Shown here piece by piece: positions 16,856 to 24,916 of a stretch of DNA of 64,000 nucleotides. A model generated the notes under the pieces. The model did not search any database. It had not been told where the DNA came from and saw only the letters and a program-made list of their open reading frames with translations. Made by a program: the position numbers and the translations under genes. Origin of the DNA: Corallococcus sp. AS-1-6 (GTDB taxonomy: Bacteria; Myxococcota; Myxococcia; Myxococcales; Myxococcaceae); assembly GCF_020037015.1 (NCBI RefSeq), contig NZ_JAIQDE010000027.1:62001-126000 (forward strand), read 5' to 3'. Numbering within the stretch: the first letter of the stretch is position 1; the number at the start of each line of letters is the position of its first letter.

Positions 16856-17887
16856 ATGTTCATCGGATACATGAAGTCAACGCCGACCACGTACGTGATG
16901 CAGTACCGGGACGGCGAGGTGGTCCGGGAGGGCGCGGGCCTGTCGTTCCTCTATTGGAAGCCGGCGACGACGCTGGTGGCGGTGCCCCTGTCCAGCGCGG
17001 ACGTCCCGTTCGCCTTCAACGAGGTCACCCTCGACTTCCAGCCGGTGACGATTCAAGGGCAACTGACGTACCGGGTAGAGGACCCGCGCCGGCTGGCGGG
17101 GCTGCTGGACTACTCGCTCACCCCGGGAGGACGTCACCGCTCGGACGACCCGGAGAAGCTGGCGGACCGGCTGGTGCAGGCCGCGCAGGTGCGCGCCCGC
17201 GCGGTGGTGCAGTCCCTGAGCCTGCGCGAGGTGCTGGTGCAGTCCGACCTGCTGGAGGCCCGGGTGCTCGCGGCGCTGGCGGAGGCGGAGTCCGTGAAGT
17301 CGCTGGGCGTGCACGTGATGGCCTTCTCCGTGCTCTCCATCCAGCCCACGCCGGAGATGGCGCGAGCCCTGGAGGCCGCCGCGCGCGAAGCCCTCCAGCG
17401 TGAAGCGGACGAGGCCATCTACGCCCGCCGCAACGCGGCCGTGGAGCAGGAGCGCCGCATCAAGGAGAGCGAGCTGGCCACGGAGCTGGTGGTGGAGGAG
17501 CGCCAGCGCCAGATTCGCGAGGCGAAGATGGCCGCGGACATCGCGGTGGAGGAGCAGCGCGCCGCCCTCATGGAGCGCTGGGCCCAGAACGAGCGCCAGT
17601 CCGCGGACGCGCGCGCGTACACCCTGGAGAAGACGCTGGAGCCGGTGAAGAACGTGGATTGGAAGACGCTGCTGGCCACGTCCGCCAACGGCGGCGACCC
17701 CGCGCTCCACATCGCCCTGGCCTTCCGCGAGATGGGCGAGAACGCGGAGCGCATCGGCGAGCTCAACGTGTCGCCGGACCTGCTGCGCTCGCTCCTGCCC
17801 TCGGACGTGGGCCCGAACCCGGGACCCCGCTCGGGCCCCAAGCCGAACAAGCCCGGCCGCGCGGACGTGCAGCACTTCGACCGCTGA
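16856..17887 (+). CDS. SPFH/Band 7 domain protein
   Basis: 343 residues without a clear signal peptide or membrane helix. The N-terminal half matches an SPFH (stomatin/prohibitin) core: LYWKPATTLVAVPLSSAD, a central VTIQGQLTYRVEDPRRL strand pair and LSLREVLVQSD. A long charged helix (about 175-260, rich in Glu, Arg and Ala) should form a coiled coil. The C-terminus is Pro/Gly/Lys-rich. SPFH proteins oligomerise into membrane-associated scaffolds. The next gene starts 22 bases later, so the pair is probably co-transcribed. GAGGGG nine bases upstream supports ATG 16856. Confidence 0.85.
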   Translation: MFIGYMKSTPTTYVMQYRDGEVVREGAGLSFLYWKPATTLVAVPLSSADVPFAFNEVTLDFQPVTIQGQLTYRVEDPRRLAGLLDYSLTPGGRHRSDDPEKLADRLVQAAQVRARAVVQSLSLREVLVQSDLLEARVLAALAEAESVKSLGVHVMAFSVLSIQPTPEMARALEAAAREALQREADEAIYARRNAAVEQERRIKESELATELVVEERQRQIREAKMAADIAVEEQRAALMERWAQNERQSADARAYTLEKTLEPVKNVDWKTLLATSANGGDPALHIALAFREMGENAERIGELNVSPDLLRSLLPSDVGPNPGPRSGPKPNKPGRADVQHFDR

Positions 17888-17909
17888 AGGCCCCGGAAGG
17901 AGTCACGCC

Positions 17910-18830
17910 ATGTTCGAGAAGGTCGTCCTCGTCACGCGCAAGACGCGGCTGGCGGACCTGGTGGTCCGCTTCAACACGAAGAAGCAGGCGAAGTTCTACG
18001 TGGAGCACAACGGCCAGGACTTCCACGGCTTCGAGGCGGAGGACGACGCCTACCGCCGCGCGGTGGACGGCCTGCGCTCGCGTCTGGATGTGGGGCTGCC
18101 GGTGCAGCAGGTGGACCGCTCGCTCGTGCCCACCTTCCTCTTCACCGGCAAGGAGGTGGTGGTGGCGGTGGGGCAGGACGGGCTCGTCGCCAACGTGGCC
18201 AAGTACGTGGGCAGTCAGCCGCTCGTGGGCGTGAACCCGGATCCGGACCGCTTCGACGGCGTGCTGCTGCCCTTCCTCCCGCGCGACGCCCGGGCCGCCG
18301 TGCAGCGCACCCTGGAGGGCCGCGCGAGGCTGCGCGAGGTGCAGCTCGCGGAGGCGCGGCTGCAGGACGGCCAGCGGCTGCTCGCCTTCAACGACCTGTT
18401 CATCGGCGCGCGCACGCACGTGTCCGCCCGCTACCAGCTCCGCCACGGCGGGAAGGAGGAGTCGCAGTCCTCCAGCGGCGTGCTCGTGTCCACGGGCGCG
18501 GGCTCCAGCGGGTGGCTGTCCTCCGTGTTCGCGCTCGCGCGGGGCCTCACCCGCTGCACGGGCGGCACGCCGGGGAAGCCCTGGACGCTCGGCTGGGAGG
18601 ACGCGCGGCTCGCCTTCGTCGTGCGCGAGCCCTTCGTCAGCCGTCACTCCGGCGCGGACCTCGTCGGCGGCTTCGTCACCGCGGAGCAGGAGCTGGTGCT
18701 CGAGTCCCGCATGCCCCAGGGCGGCGTCATCTTCAGCGACGGCATGGAGGAGGACTTCCTCACCTTCGGCGCCGGCGCCACCGCGCGCATCCGGCCCGCC
18801 GAGCAGAGGGCTCGCCTGGTCGTCCACTGA
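17910..18830 (+). CDS. NAD kinase-like protein (ATP-NAD kinase fold, altered motifs)
   Basis: 306 residues. Family landmarks are in the right order: GQDG at 88-91 (normally GGDG), VGVNPDP (like the LGVN strand), NDLFIGA at 161-167 (the NE/ND motif) and VSTGAGSSGW at 193-202 (like STPTGSTAY). The first Gly of GGDG is kept but the second is Gln, and the TPTGSTAY loop is changed. NADP synthesis may be lost or the substrate may differ. It forms a two-gene unit with the SPFH protein and has a good AGGAG before ATG 17910. Confidence 0.75.
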   Translation: MFEKVVLVTRKTRLADLVVRFNTKKQAKFYVEHNGQDFHGFEAEDDAYRRAVDGLRSRLDVGLPVQQVDRSLVPTFLFTGKEVVVAVGQDGLVANVAKYVGSQPLVGVNPDPDRFDGVLLPFLPRDARAAVQRTLEGRARLREVQLAEARLQDGQRLLAFNDLFIGARTHVSARYQLRHGGKEESQSSSGVLVSTGAGSSGWLSSVFALARGLTRCTGGTPGKPWTLGWEDARLAFVVREPFVSRHSGADLVGGFVTAEQELVLESRMPQGGVIFSDGMEEDFLTFGAGATARIRPAEQRARLVVH

Positions 18831-19248
18831 GACACCGCACCCGATGTAACGGGTCCCCAGAACCCGGCGCGCCCCGAGTACCGTTGGACCTCGCGGGCCC
18901 TCCTGGGATTCCCAGGTGATACCGCCGCTCCCGCGCGATGGCACGGCCGGCTCCCTACCCACCGAGCGGGGACACCGGCCTCGTCCCGCGGGGCACGCAC
19001 CGCGGGGCCACACCGCGCATCTCCTCTAGCGTGGGGAGACCGCGCCCGGCTCCCCGTCCGGCAGACGACACCGTGTCCCTTCCCCGGACCTGAAATTCCA
19101 GGCATGGTGGGCGCAGTCGCCTTACCTTCGAAGCGAAGTGGTTGGGGCAGCGGTTCCCAGGTGCAGGCGGAAAACTTCGCCGGAGTTGCGTCCGGTCGTT
19201 GATGGGCGTAGGACGCAAATCTCCCGGGAAGTGGCTCAGGGGTGATCA
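18831..19248. other. 418-bp intergenic region upstream of the PTS operon
   Basis: No convincing gene. A perfect six-base-arm hairpin, CCTGGGATTCCCAGG, lies at 18902-18916 about 70 bases after the NAD kinase-like gene. It has no T-run, so it is a weak terminator candidate. Further along are an inverted repeat at 19186-19218 (listed separately) and an AGGGG ribosome site before the EIIA start at 19249. I see no clear -35/-10 pair or sigma-54 site. Confidence 0.6.
19186..19218 (+). promoter_or_regulatory. Inverted repeat upstream of PTS operon (operator or leader hairpin)
   Basis: TTGCGTCC at 19186-19193 and GGACGCAA at 19211-19218 are perfect complements 17 bases apart, ending 30 bases before the EIIA start. 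A shorter overlapping pair, CCGGA/TCCGG, shares the left arm. It could be a repressor operator or an RNA hairpin controlling the operon. Confidence 0.4.
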
Positions 19249-19671
19249 ATGGTCGGCCTCGTCATCGCATCGCACGGGCGTCTCGCGGATGAGCTTGTCT
19301 CTACCGCTGAACAGATCGTGGGCAAGCTGCCCGCCGTGGCCACCTGCAACATCGAGCCGGGGGCTCCCGTCGAGGACCTCCGCGCCAAGATGAAGCAGGC
19401 GGTGAAGGCCGTGGATGAAGGGGACGGCGTCATCATCATGGCCGACCTCTTCGGAGGGACCCCCTGTAAGGAATCGCTGATGATGTGTCAGCGGATGAAT
19501 CTGGAAGTCCTGGCCGGCGTCAATCTGCCCATGCTGCTGAAGGCCAACTCGCTCCGTTCGGAGCAGATGGCCCTGTCGGACATGGCCAACCAGCTGGCGT
19601 CGTACGGCCAGCGCAACATCACCTGTGCATCCGCCCTGCTTCGCGAGGCCCAGCAGCAGCCGCGAACTTGA
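19249..19671 (+). CDS. PTS mannose-family EIIA component
   Basis: 140 residues beginning MVGLVIASHGRLADEL. His9 in the SHG motif is the phospho-accepting residue, and MADLFGGTPCKE is the family signature. It accepts phosphate from HPr(His-P) and passes it to EIIB; cytoplasmic. First gene of a six-gene operon (EIIA, EIIB, EIIC, EIID, HPr, EI) with small or overlapping gaps. Length fits stand-alone EIIA-Man proteins. Confidence 0.95.
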   Translation: MVGLVIASHGRLADELVSTAEQIVGKLPAVATCNIEPGAPVEDLRAKMKQAVKAVDEGDGVIIMADLFGGTPCKESLMMCQRMNLEVLAGVNLPMLLKANSLRSEQMALSDMANQLASYGQRNITCASALLREAQQQPRT

Positions 19672-19704
19672 CGGACCCGTACGGGTCGGCGATTCGAGAC
19701 TGTC

Positions 19705-20190
19705 GTGATCACCCTGGTCCGCGTCGACAACCGCCTCATCCACGGTCAGGTGGTCGAAGCCTGGCTCCCCCACCTCAAGGTGTCCCGAGTGGTGGTGGCG
19801 GACGATGAGGCGGCCTCCAGTCCCCTCATCCGTGCCGCCATGGCGCTCGCCGTGCAGAGCGCCATCGAGGTGCAGATCCTCCCCCTGGCCCAGGTGGACT
19901 TCGCCGCCCTGTCCAGGGACGGCGTGCGCACGCTGGTGCTCCTGAGGGACGTCGCCTCCGTGCCCTTCGCCTTCCAGCACGGGCTGGTGATGGACCAGCT
20001 CAACCTGGGCAACGTGCACTTCGGCACCGGGAGGCGGCAGGTGTCGCCGTCCGTCTTCCTGGCGGAAGGGGAGCTGCAGGCCCTCCAGCAGTTGTCCGCG
20101 CAGGGCGTGCGCGTGGAGGCGCGCGCCGTGCCCGCGGAGAAGTCCGTGGACCTGCCGGACCTGACCGAGCGCTGGTCGAAGGCCGGGTGA
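19705..20190 (+). CDS. PTS mannose-family EIIB component
   Basis: 161 residues from GTG 19705. The N-terminus ITLVRVDNRLIHGQV carries the active His13, the phosphorylated residue in EIIB-Man, and VVVADDEAA and NVHFGTGRR fit the rest of the fold. It transfers phosphate from EIIA to incoming sugar at the EIIC/EIID channel. It sits 33 bases after EIIA and 4 bases before EIIC. Confidence 0.94.
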   Translation: MITLVRVDNRLIHGQVVEAWLPHLKVSRVVVADDEAASSPLIRAAMALAVQSAIEVQILPLAQVDFAALSRDGVRTLVLLRDVASVPFAFQHGLVMDQLNLGNVHFGTGRRQVSPSVFLAEGELQALQQLSAQGVRVEARAVPAEKSVDLPDLTERWSKAG

Positions 20191-20194
20191 GCCG

Positions 20195-20914
20195 GTGAAC
20201 GTCGGCTGGACCCAGGTGGCGCTCGCGTGTCTCTGGGGGGGCCTGGTGGCCGTGGAGCGCAAGGCGTTCCTCCAGGCCATGCTGTCCCGGCCCCTGGTGG
20301 CCGCCACGTTCATGGGCGCCCTGTTGGGCGACGTGGGCGGGGGCCTGTCCGTCGGCATGCTGCTGGAGCTGTTCTACCTGGGCACCGCCAACCTGGGCGC
20401 CTCCCTGCCGGAGAACGACACGCTCGCGGCCACCGGCACCGCCGCCGCCGCGGCCACCCTCACCGCCGCCACCGGCGCGGGCTCCACGCCGGCCATCTGG
20501 TCGCTCGCCGTGCTGCTCTTCATCGGGCTGGGGCGGGTGGGGCGCAGGCTGGACCGGCTGCTGGAGGGCTACTCCGCCCGGCTCGCGCGCGTGGCGCTGG
20601 CGTCCGCGGAGGCCGGCAACCTCCACCGCGCCATGCGGCAGAACCTGTGGGGCATGTGGCCGCACTTCGCGGCCTACGGCGCCATCACCGGCGCGTGCGC
20701 CATGGCCGGCTACTTCCTGGAGCCGCTGATGGTGGCGCTGCCGCACGGGATGGTGCGCGGCCTGGCGTGGGCGTACCCGGCCATGGCGTCCGTGGCGGCG
20801 GCCATCGCCGCGCAGTCCAGCCACGCGAAGCGCGCGCCCCTGTACGCGGGCCTGGCCGCGGCGGCCGTCACCGCGGCGGTGGTGCTGGTGCAGTTGCAGG
20901 AGCAGCGGCCTTGA
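20195..20914 (+). CDS. PTS mannose-family EIIC component
   Basis: 239 residues from GTG 20195, strongly hydrophobic, with the family segment ERKAFLQAMLSRPLVAATFMG and MLLELFYLGTANLGASLPEN. EIIC and EIID together form the membrane sugar channel. The stop overlaps the TTG start of EIID. Specificity cannot be read from sequence; mannose-family systems transport mannose, fructose, amino sugars and others. Confidence 0.92.
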   Translation: MNVGWTQVALACLWGGLVAVERKAFLQAMLSRPLVAATFMGALLGDVGGGLSVGMLLELFYLGTANLGASLPENDTLAATGTAAAAATLTAATGAGSTPAIWSLAVLLFIGLGRVGRRLDRLLEGYSARLARVALASAEAGNLHRAMRQNLWGMWPHFAAYGAITGACAMAGYFLEPLMVALPHGMVRGLAWAYPAMASVAAAIAAQSSHAKRAPLYAGLAAAAVTAAVVLVQLQEQRP

Positions 20915-21732
20915 GCTCGACGCCCACGCCCACGCCCGCGCCTCCGGTTCCCGCCGCCGCGCCGGCCTTCACGCCGCCCGTGCGGCTGTCGCGGGGCACG
21001 CTCCTGCGCGTGTTCCTGCGCTCGCTCTTCCTCCAGGCGTCGTGGAACCCCAAGGGCATGCAGAACCTGGGGCTCGCGTACGCGGTGTACCCGGCGCTGG
21101 CGAAGCTGTACCCGCCGGGCCCGCAGCGCGAGGCGGCGGTGCGCAGGCACCTGGTCTTCTTCAACACGCACCCCTACGTGGCGGCGGCCATCGTGGGCGG
21201 CGTGGTGAACCACGAACAGAAGATTGCCCGGGGGGAGGAGACGCCGGACCGGGTGGTGGGCTTCAAGGCGGCGCTGATGGGGCCGCTCGCGGCGCTGGGG
21301 GACGGGTTCTTCTGGCTGTCCCTCAAGCCCGCGGTGGGCGGGCTGTGCGCGGCCATGGTGCCGCTGTTGGGCGTCTGGGCGGTGGCGCTCTTCCTGGTGC
21401 TGTACAACCTGGTGCACCTGCTCTTGCGCATCCGGCTGTACTGGCTGGGCCTGAGTCTGGGAGACCGGTTGGTGGAGGCCGTGGCGCGGGTGAACCTGCC
21501 CGCCAAGGGCGCGCGGCTCCGGGGCGTGGCGGCGGCGAGCGCGGGCGGCCTGGCCGCGTGGCTGGCGGTGAGCTTCGGGGCGACGGCGGGCGGGACGTGG
21601 GCGCCGTTCCTGGCGGTGGGGTGCCTGGCGGTGGGCGTGTTGGCGTACGTGCTCGTCAACCGGCGCGTCCCCACCTACGTGGTCCTCTACGTCGCGGCGG
21701 GATTGGCCTGCGCGGCGGGAGCCTTTCTGTGA
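20911..21732 (+). CDS. PTS mannose-family EIID component
   Basis: 273 residues. TTG 20911 is chosen because AGGAG lies eight bases upstream and it overlaps the EIIC stop (TTGA). After a Pro/Thr-rich N-terminal 25 residues come RVFLRSLFLQASWNPKGMQN, FFNTHPYVAAAIVGGVVNHE and LMGPLAALGDGFFWLSLKP, all typical of EIID. Hydrophobic segments follow. It forms the channel with EIIC. Confidence 0.93.
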   Translation: MSSTPTPTPAPPVPAAAPAFTPPVRLSRGTLLRVFLRSLFLQASWNPKGMQNLGLAYAVYPALAKLYPPGPQREAAVRRHLVFFNTHPYVAAAIVGGVVNHEQKIARGEETPDRVVGFKAALMGPLAALGDGFFWLSLKPAVGGLCAAMVPLLGVWAVALFLVLYNLVHLLLRIRLYWLGLSLGDRLVEAVARVNLPAKGARLRGVAAASAGGLAAWLAVSFGATAGGTWAPFLAVGCLAVGVLAYVLVNRRVPTYVVLYVAAGLACAAGAFL

Positions 21733-21765
21733 GTACGAACAGTCGAGTGAAGCGGGAGTCGCACG

Positions 21766-22044
21766 ATGGCCAGTGAAGCCGAGGGAACCTTCGAGATCAT
21801 CAACGCGCTGGGGCTGCACGCCCGGGCCGCGGCGCAGATGGTCAAGGTGGCCAATCGCTTCAAGAGCGAGGTCTTCATCAAGGCCTCCGGGCAGCGCGCC
21901 AACGCCAAGTCCATCATGGGCGTGCTGATGCTCGCGGCGGCCCAGGGCACCCAGGTGACCCTCACCTGCAAGGGCGAGGACGCCGAGGCCTGCTTGTCCG
22001 AATTGAAAAAGCTCATCGAGGACCGGTTTGGCGAAGCGCAGTGA
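21766..22044 (+). CDS. ptsH: HPr phosphocarrier protein
   Basis: 92 residues. GLHARAA places the EI-dependent phosphorylation site at His18, and NAKSIMGVL places the HprK site at Ser49. Both sites are intact, so the protein can be phosphorylated by EI (PEP) and probably by the HprK encoded at 10008-10973. It lies between EIID and EI in the operon. Confidence 0.97.
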   Translation: MASEAEGTFEIINALGLHARAAAQMVKVANRFKSEVFIKASGQRANAKSIMGVLMLAAAQGTQVTLTCKGEDAEACLSELKKLIEDRFGEAQ

Positions 22045-22087
22045 GCGTCCAAAGGGGCGTTAGACTCCCCGTGAGGTCAGGAGAACC

Positions 22088-23899
22088 GTGAGCAGCCAGG
22101 CCACCCCTACACTCAGGTTGACGGGCATCGGCGCCTCCCCGGGCATCGCCGTGGGCCATGCCTTCATCCTGGACAGGAAGCGCATCCGCACGCCCAAGCT
22201 GCGCCTGGCGGACGCGGAGGTGGAGCCCGAGCGGATGCGGATGAAGACCGCCATCGACCTGTCCGACCGCCAGCTCGCGGAGTTGAAGGACCAGATCACG
22301 CGCACGGAGGGCAGCGACCACGCCCTCATCCTGGAAGCGCACCGGCTGATGCTCCACGACCCCATGCTCGTGGACGAGGTCAACCGCCTCATCGTGGAGG
22401 ACCGCATCAACGCGGAGTGGGCGGTGCGGCGCACGGCCCGGAAGATCAAGCACCTCTTCGACAACATCCCGGACGAGTACTTCCGCGAGCGCCGCTCGGA
22501 CGTGGACTACGTGGCCGACCGCATCATCCGCAACCTGATGGGCCAGGTGGTGGACGAGGACGTGGAGGTGCCCGCGGAGGCCATTGTCGTCGCGCATGAC
22601 CTGCCGCCCGCGGACGCCGCGATGATGGCTCGCAGCGGACGCGTGGCGGGCTTCGTCACCGACCTGGGCGGACAAACGAGCCACACCGCCATCGTCGCCC
22701 GCGCGCGGGAGACGCCCGCGGTGGTGGGCGCGGGGCGCGCGAGCGAGCAGATCTCCCCGGGCGACCTGGTCGCCATGGACGGCACGCGCGGCGTGGTGCT
22801 GGTGAACCCCACGGAGGACCAGCTCGCGCTGTTCCGCGAGGAGCAGCGCCGCTACCTGGAGAGCGAGCAGTTGGCGCTGGCCACGAAGGACCAGCCCTCG
22901 GTGAGCACGGACGGCTTCCGCATCCGGCTCAACGGCAACATGGAGTTCCTGGAGGAGATCCCCTCGCTGCTGGCGCACGGCGCGGAGGGCATCGGCCTGT
23001 ACCGCACGGAGTTCATGTTCCTGGACCGCAAGACGGCGCCCACGGAGGAGGAGCACTACCGCGCCTACAAGCAGGTGCTGGAGGCCATGGGCGGGCGCCC
23101 CGTCACCATCCGCACGCTGGACCTGGGCGGCGACAAGGTGCCGGGCAAGACGAAGCACGAGAAGGAGCCCAACCCGGCCATGGGCCTGCGGGCCATCCGC
23201 TACTGCCTGTCCAACCGGGAGCTGTTCCGCGTCCAGTTGCGCGCCCTGCTGCGCGCGAGCGTGCACGGCAACCTGCGGCTGATGTTCCCGCTCATCTGCG
23301 GCGTCAGCGAGCTGCGGGAGGCGCGCACGGAGCTGGAGGCGTGCCGCACGGCGCTGGGGCGGGCGGGAGTGCCGGTGGGCAAGCGCTTCCCGGTGGGCAT
23401 CATGGTGGAGACGCCCAGCGCGGCGACCATCGCGGACCGGCTGGCGCAGGAGGCGGACTTCTTCTCGGTCGGCACCAACGACCTCATCCAGTACTCGCTG
23501 GCCATCGACCGTCAGAACCGCGAGGTGGCGTACCTCTACCGGCCGCTGCACCTGTCGGTGCTGCGCATGCTCCAGAACATCGTGGACGCGGCGAAGGCCG
23601 CGAACATCCCCGTCTCCATGTGCGGCGAGATGGCGGGCGACCCGCTCTTCACCCTGGTGCTCCTGGCGCTGGGCTTCGACGAGCTGTCCATGACGTCCGG
23701 GCAGATCCCGGTGGTGAAGCGGCTGATGCGCCGGGTGAGCCGGAGCGAAGCGGTGGAGATGCTCCAGGGCGCCATGGAGCTGACGACCGCGGAGGAGATC
23801 GAGCGCTTCGTGCGCACGGAGATGGACCGGCGCTTCGGCGGCGGCCAGGAAGGCTCGCTGCTGTCACCGGTGCGTGATGTTGAACCTGAGTCCGTGTAG
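22088..23899 (+). CDS. ptsI: PTS Enzyme I (PEP-protein phosphotransferase)
   Basis: 603 residues from GTG 22088, slightly longer than the usual 570-580. GGQTSHTAIVARA contains the phosphorylated His199. The PEP-binding TIM barrel is marked by GLYRTEFMFLDR, TIRTLDLGGDKV, SVGTNDLIQYSLAIDR and the active-site Cys in CGEMAGD near residue 512. It takes phosphate from PEP and phosphorylates HPr. Last gene of the PTS operon. Confidence 0.97.
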   Translation: MSSQATPTLRLTGIGASPGIAVGHAFILDRKRIRTPKLRLADAEVEPERMRMKTAIDLSDRQLAELKDQITRTEGSDHALILEAHRLMLHDPMLVDEVNRLIVEDRINAEWAVRRTARKIKHLFDNIPDEYFRERRSDVDYVADRIIRNLMGQVVDEDVEVPAEAIVVAHDLPPADAAMMARSGRVAGFVTDLGGQTSHTAIVARARETPAVVGAGRASEQISPGDLVAMDGTRGVVLVNPTEDQLALFREEQRRYLESEQLALATKDQPSVSTDGFRIRLNGNMEFLEEIPSLLAHGAEGIGLYRTEFMFLDRKTAPTEEEHYRAYKQVLEAMGGRPVTIRTLDLGGDKVPGKTKHEKEPNPAMGLRAIRYCLSNRELFRVQLRALLRASVHGNLRLMFPLICGVSELREARTELEACRTALGRAGVPVGKRFPVGIMVETPSAATIADRLAQEADFFSVGTNDLIQYSLAIDRQNREVAYLYRPLHLSVLRMLQNIVDAAKAANIPVSMCGEMAGDPLFTLVLLALGFDELSMTSGQIPVVKRLMRRVSRSEAVEMLQGAMELTTAEEIERFVRTEMDRRFGGGQEGSLLSPVRDVEPESV

Positions 23900-23905
23900 G
23901 CCCTG

Positions 23906-23932
23906 CTCCCCCGCGTGAATGCGTGGGGGGAG
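23906..23932 (+). terminator. Hairpin after the PTS operon
   Basis: CTCCCCCGCG pairs with CGTGGGGGGAG across a short loop, allowing one bulge or mismatch, seven bases after the ptsI stop. No T-run follows, so it may be a processing or weak termination structure. Confidence 0.45.
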
Positions 23933-23994
23933 GGGGTCGCCGTTTCCAGGCGGAGTGCACACGTTCGCCGGACACGGATGCAGGAGGCAGCAGC

Positions 23995-24336
23995 GTGTTC
24001 AAGCCAACGGACATTCAGCGGGGAATGGTGGTGCGGGACCGGGACGGAGAAGCGCTCGGCGGCATCGTCGCGGTGGATCCGCGCGGCTTCACCATCGGCA
24101 AGGGGCGCATCTTCGAGCGGGAGTACCCGGTGCGCTTCTCCGAGGTCGACGACCTGGACGGGGACGACGTCTACCTGCGCCGGGACCTGGCCAGCCTCCC
24201 GGGCGCCATCCTGGCGGAGGGCGCGCTGGACCTGGACGATGAAGCGCGCCACAACATGGAAGACGCCTCGCACGCGCCGCACCGGCCGGTGGTCTACACG
24301 CACGACCTGACGGGCGCGCTGGTGCCCATGGAGTAG
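23995..24336 (+). CDS. DUF2171-like (PRC-barrel type) protein
   Basis: 113 residues from GTG 23995, with AGGAGG seven bases upstream. It begins MFKPTDIQRGMVVRDRDGE and contains GGIVAVDPRGFTIGKGRIF and YPVRFSEVDDLDGDDVYL, resembling DUF2171/PRC-barrel proteins. Acidic, no signal peptide, so probably cytoplasmic. Function unknown. It may be read through from the PTS operon but has its own strong ribosome site. Confidence 0.7.
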   Translation: MFKPTDIQRGMVVRDRDGEALGGIVAVDPRGFTIGKGRIFEREYPVRFSEVDDLDGDDVYLRRDLASLPGAILAEGALDLDDEARHNMEDASHAPHRPVVYTHDLTGALVPME

Positions 24337-24361
24337 CGGGCGTCCGCACGCACCGCTCGCG

Positions 24362-24904
24362 TCACTCGGGACGGGACTCCCCTTCACCGGTGGGGGGCCC
24401 GTCCTCGCTGTTCTTGCCCTCTGGCGGCTGCTCGTGTCGCCCGCCTCCTCCGTGCCGTCCTGCCTCGGGTGACAGCAGCCGGGAGAGGGGGCGCAGCACC
24501 ACCAGCGACAGGAGCGCCAGGGCCACGGTGACGCCGGCCGCCACGTAGAGGCCCAGCCCGCAGGCCAGGCCCACCGCCGCCGTCAACCAGAGGTTCGCCG
24601 CCGTGGTGAGCCCCCGCACCGCTTCCCCGTGGCGCAGGATGACGCCCGCGCCCAGGAAGCCGATGCCCACCACAATCTGGCTGGCGATGCGGCTGATGTC
24701 CGCCCGCGTGCCGCTGGGGTCCGCTCCCATCCGGAGCAGCTCCTCCGTGTACACGCTGGAGAGCGTGAAGCAGCACGCCCCCAGCGCCACCAGCGTGTGC
24801 GTGCGCAGCCCCGCGGCCTGGTTGCGCGCCTCGCGCTCCACGCCCAGCACGCCGCCCAGCAGCGTCGCGAGCATCAGCCTTCCGATGAGGACGTGGGTTT
24901 CCAC
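24362..24904 (-). CDS. mgtC: MgtC/SapB family membrane protein
   Basis: 180 residues from GTG 24904. The family core is clear: LIGRLMLATLLGGVLGVERE, GLRTHTLVALGACCF, QIVVGIGFLGAGVILRHG and VRGLTTAANLWLTAAVGLACG. MgtC proteins are inner-membrane proteins linked to magnesium limitation and ATP synthase or phosphate control. The usual C-terminal ACT-like domain is missing; the tail is Gly/Glu-rich. It starts 12 bases after the lipoprotein gene on the same strand. Confidence 0.88.
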   Translation of the reverse strand: METHVLIGRLMLATLLGGVLGVEREARNQAAGLRTHTLVALGACCFTLSSVYTEELLRMGADPSGTRADISRIASQIVVGIGFLGAGVILRHGEAVRGLTTAANLWLTAAVGLACGLGLYVAAGVTVALALLSLVVLRPLSRLLSPEAGRHGGGGRHEQPPEGKNSEDGPPTGEGESRPE

Positions 24905-24916
24905 CGGACCGCGAGG

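Noticed and set aside
18955-19218. Minus-strand small gene in the 418-bp intergenic region
   Set aside because: No ribosome site, Arg/Pro-rich composition and no domain. The region instead holds leader and operator-like repeats of the PTS operon.
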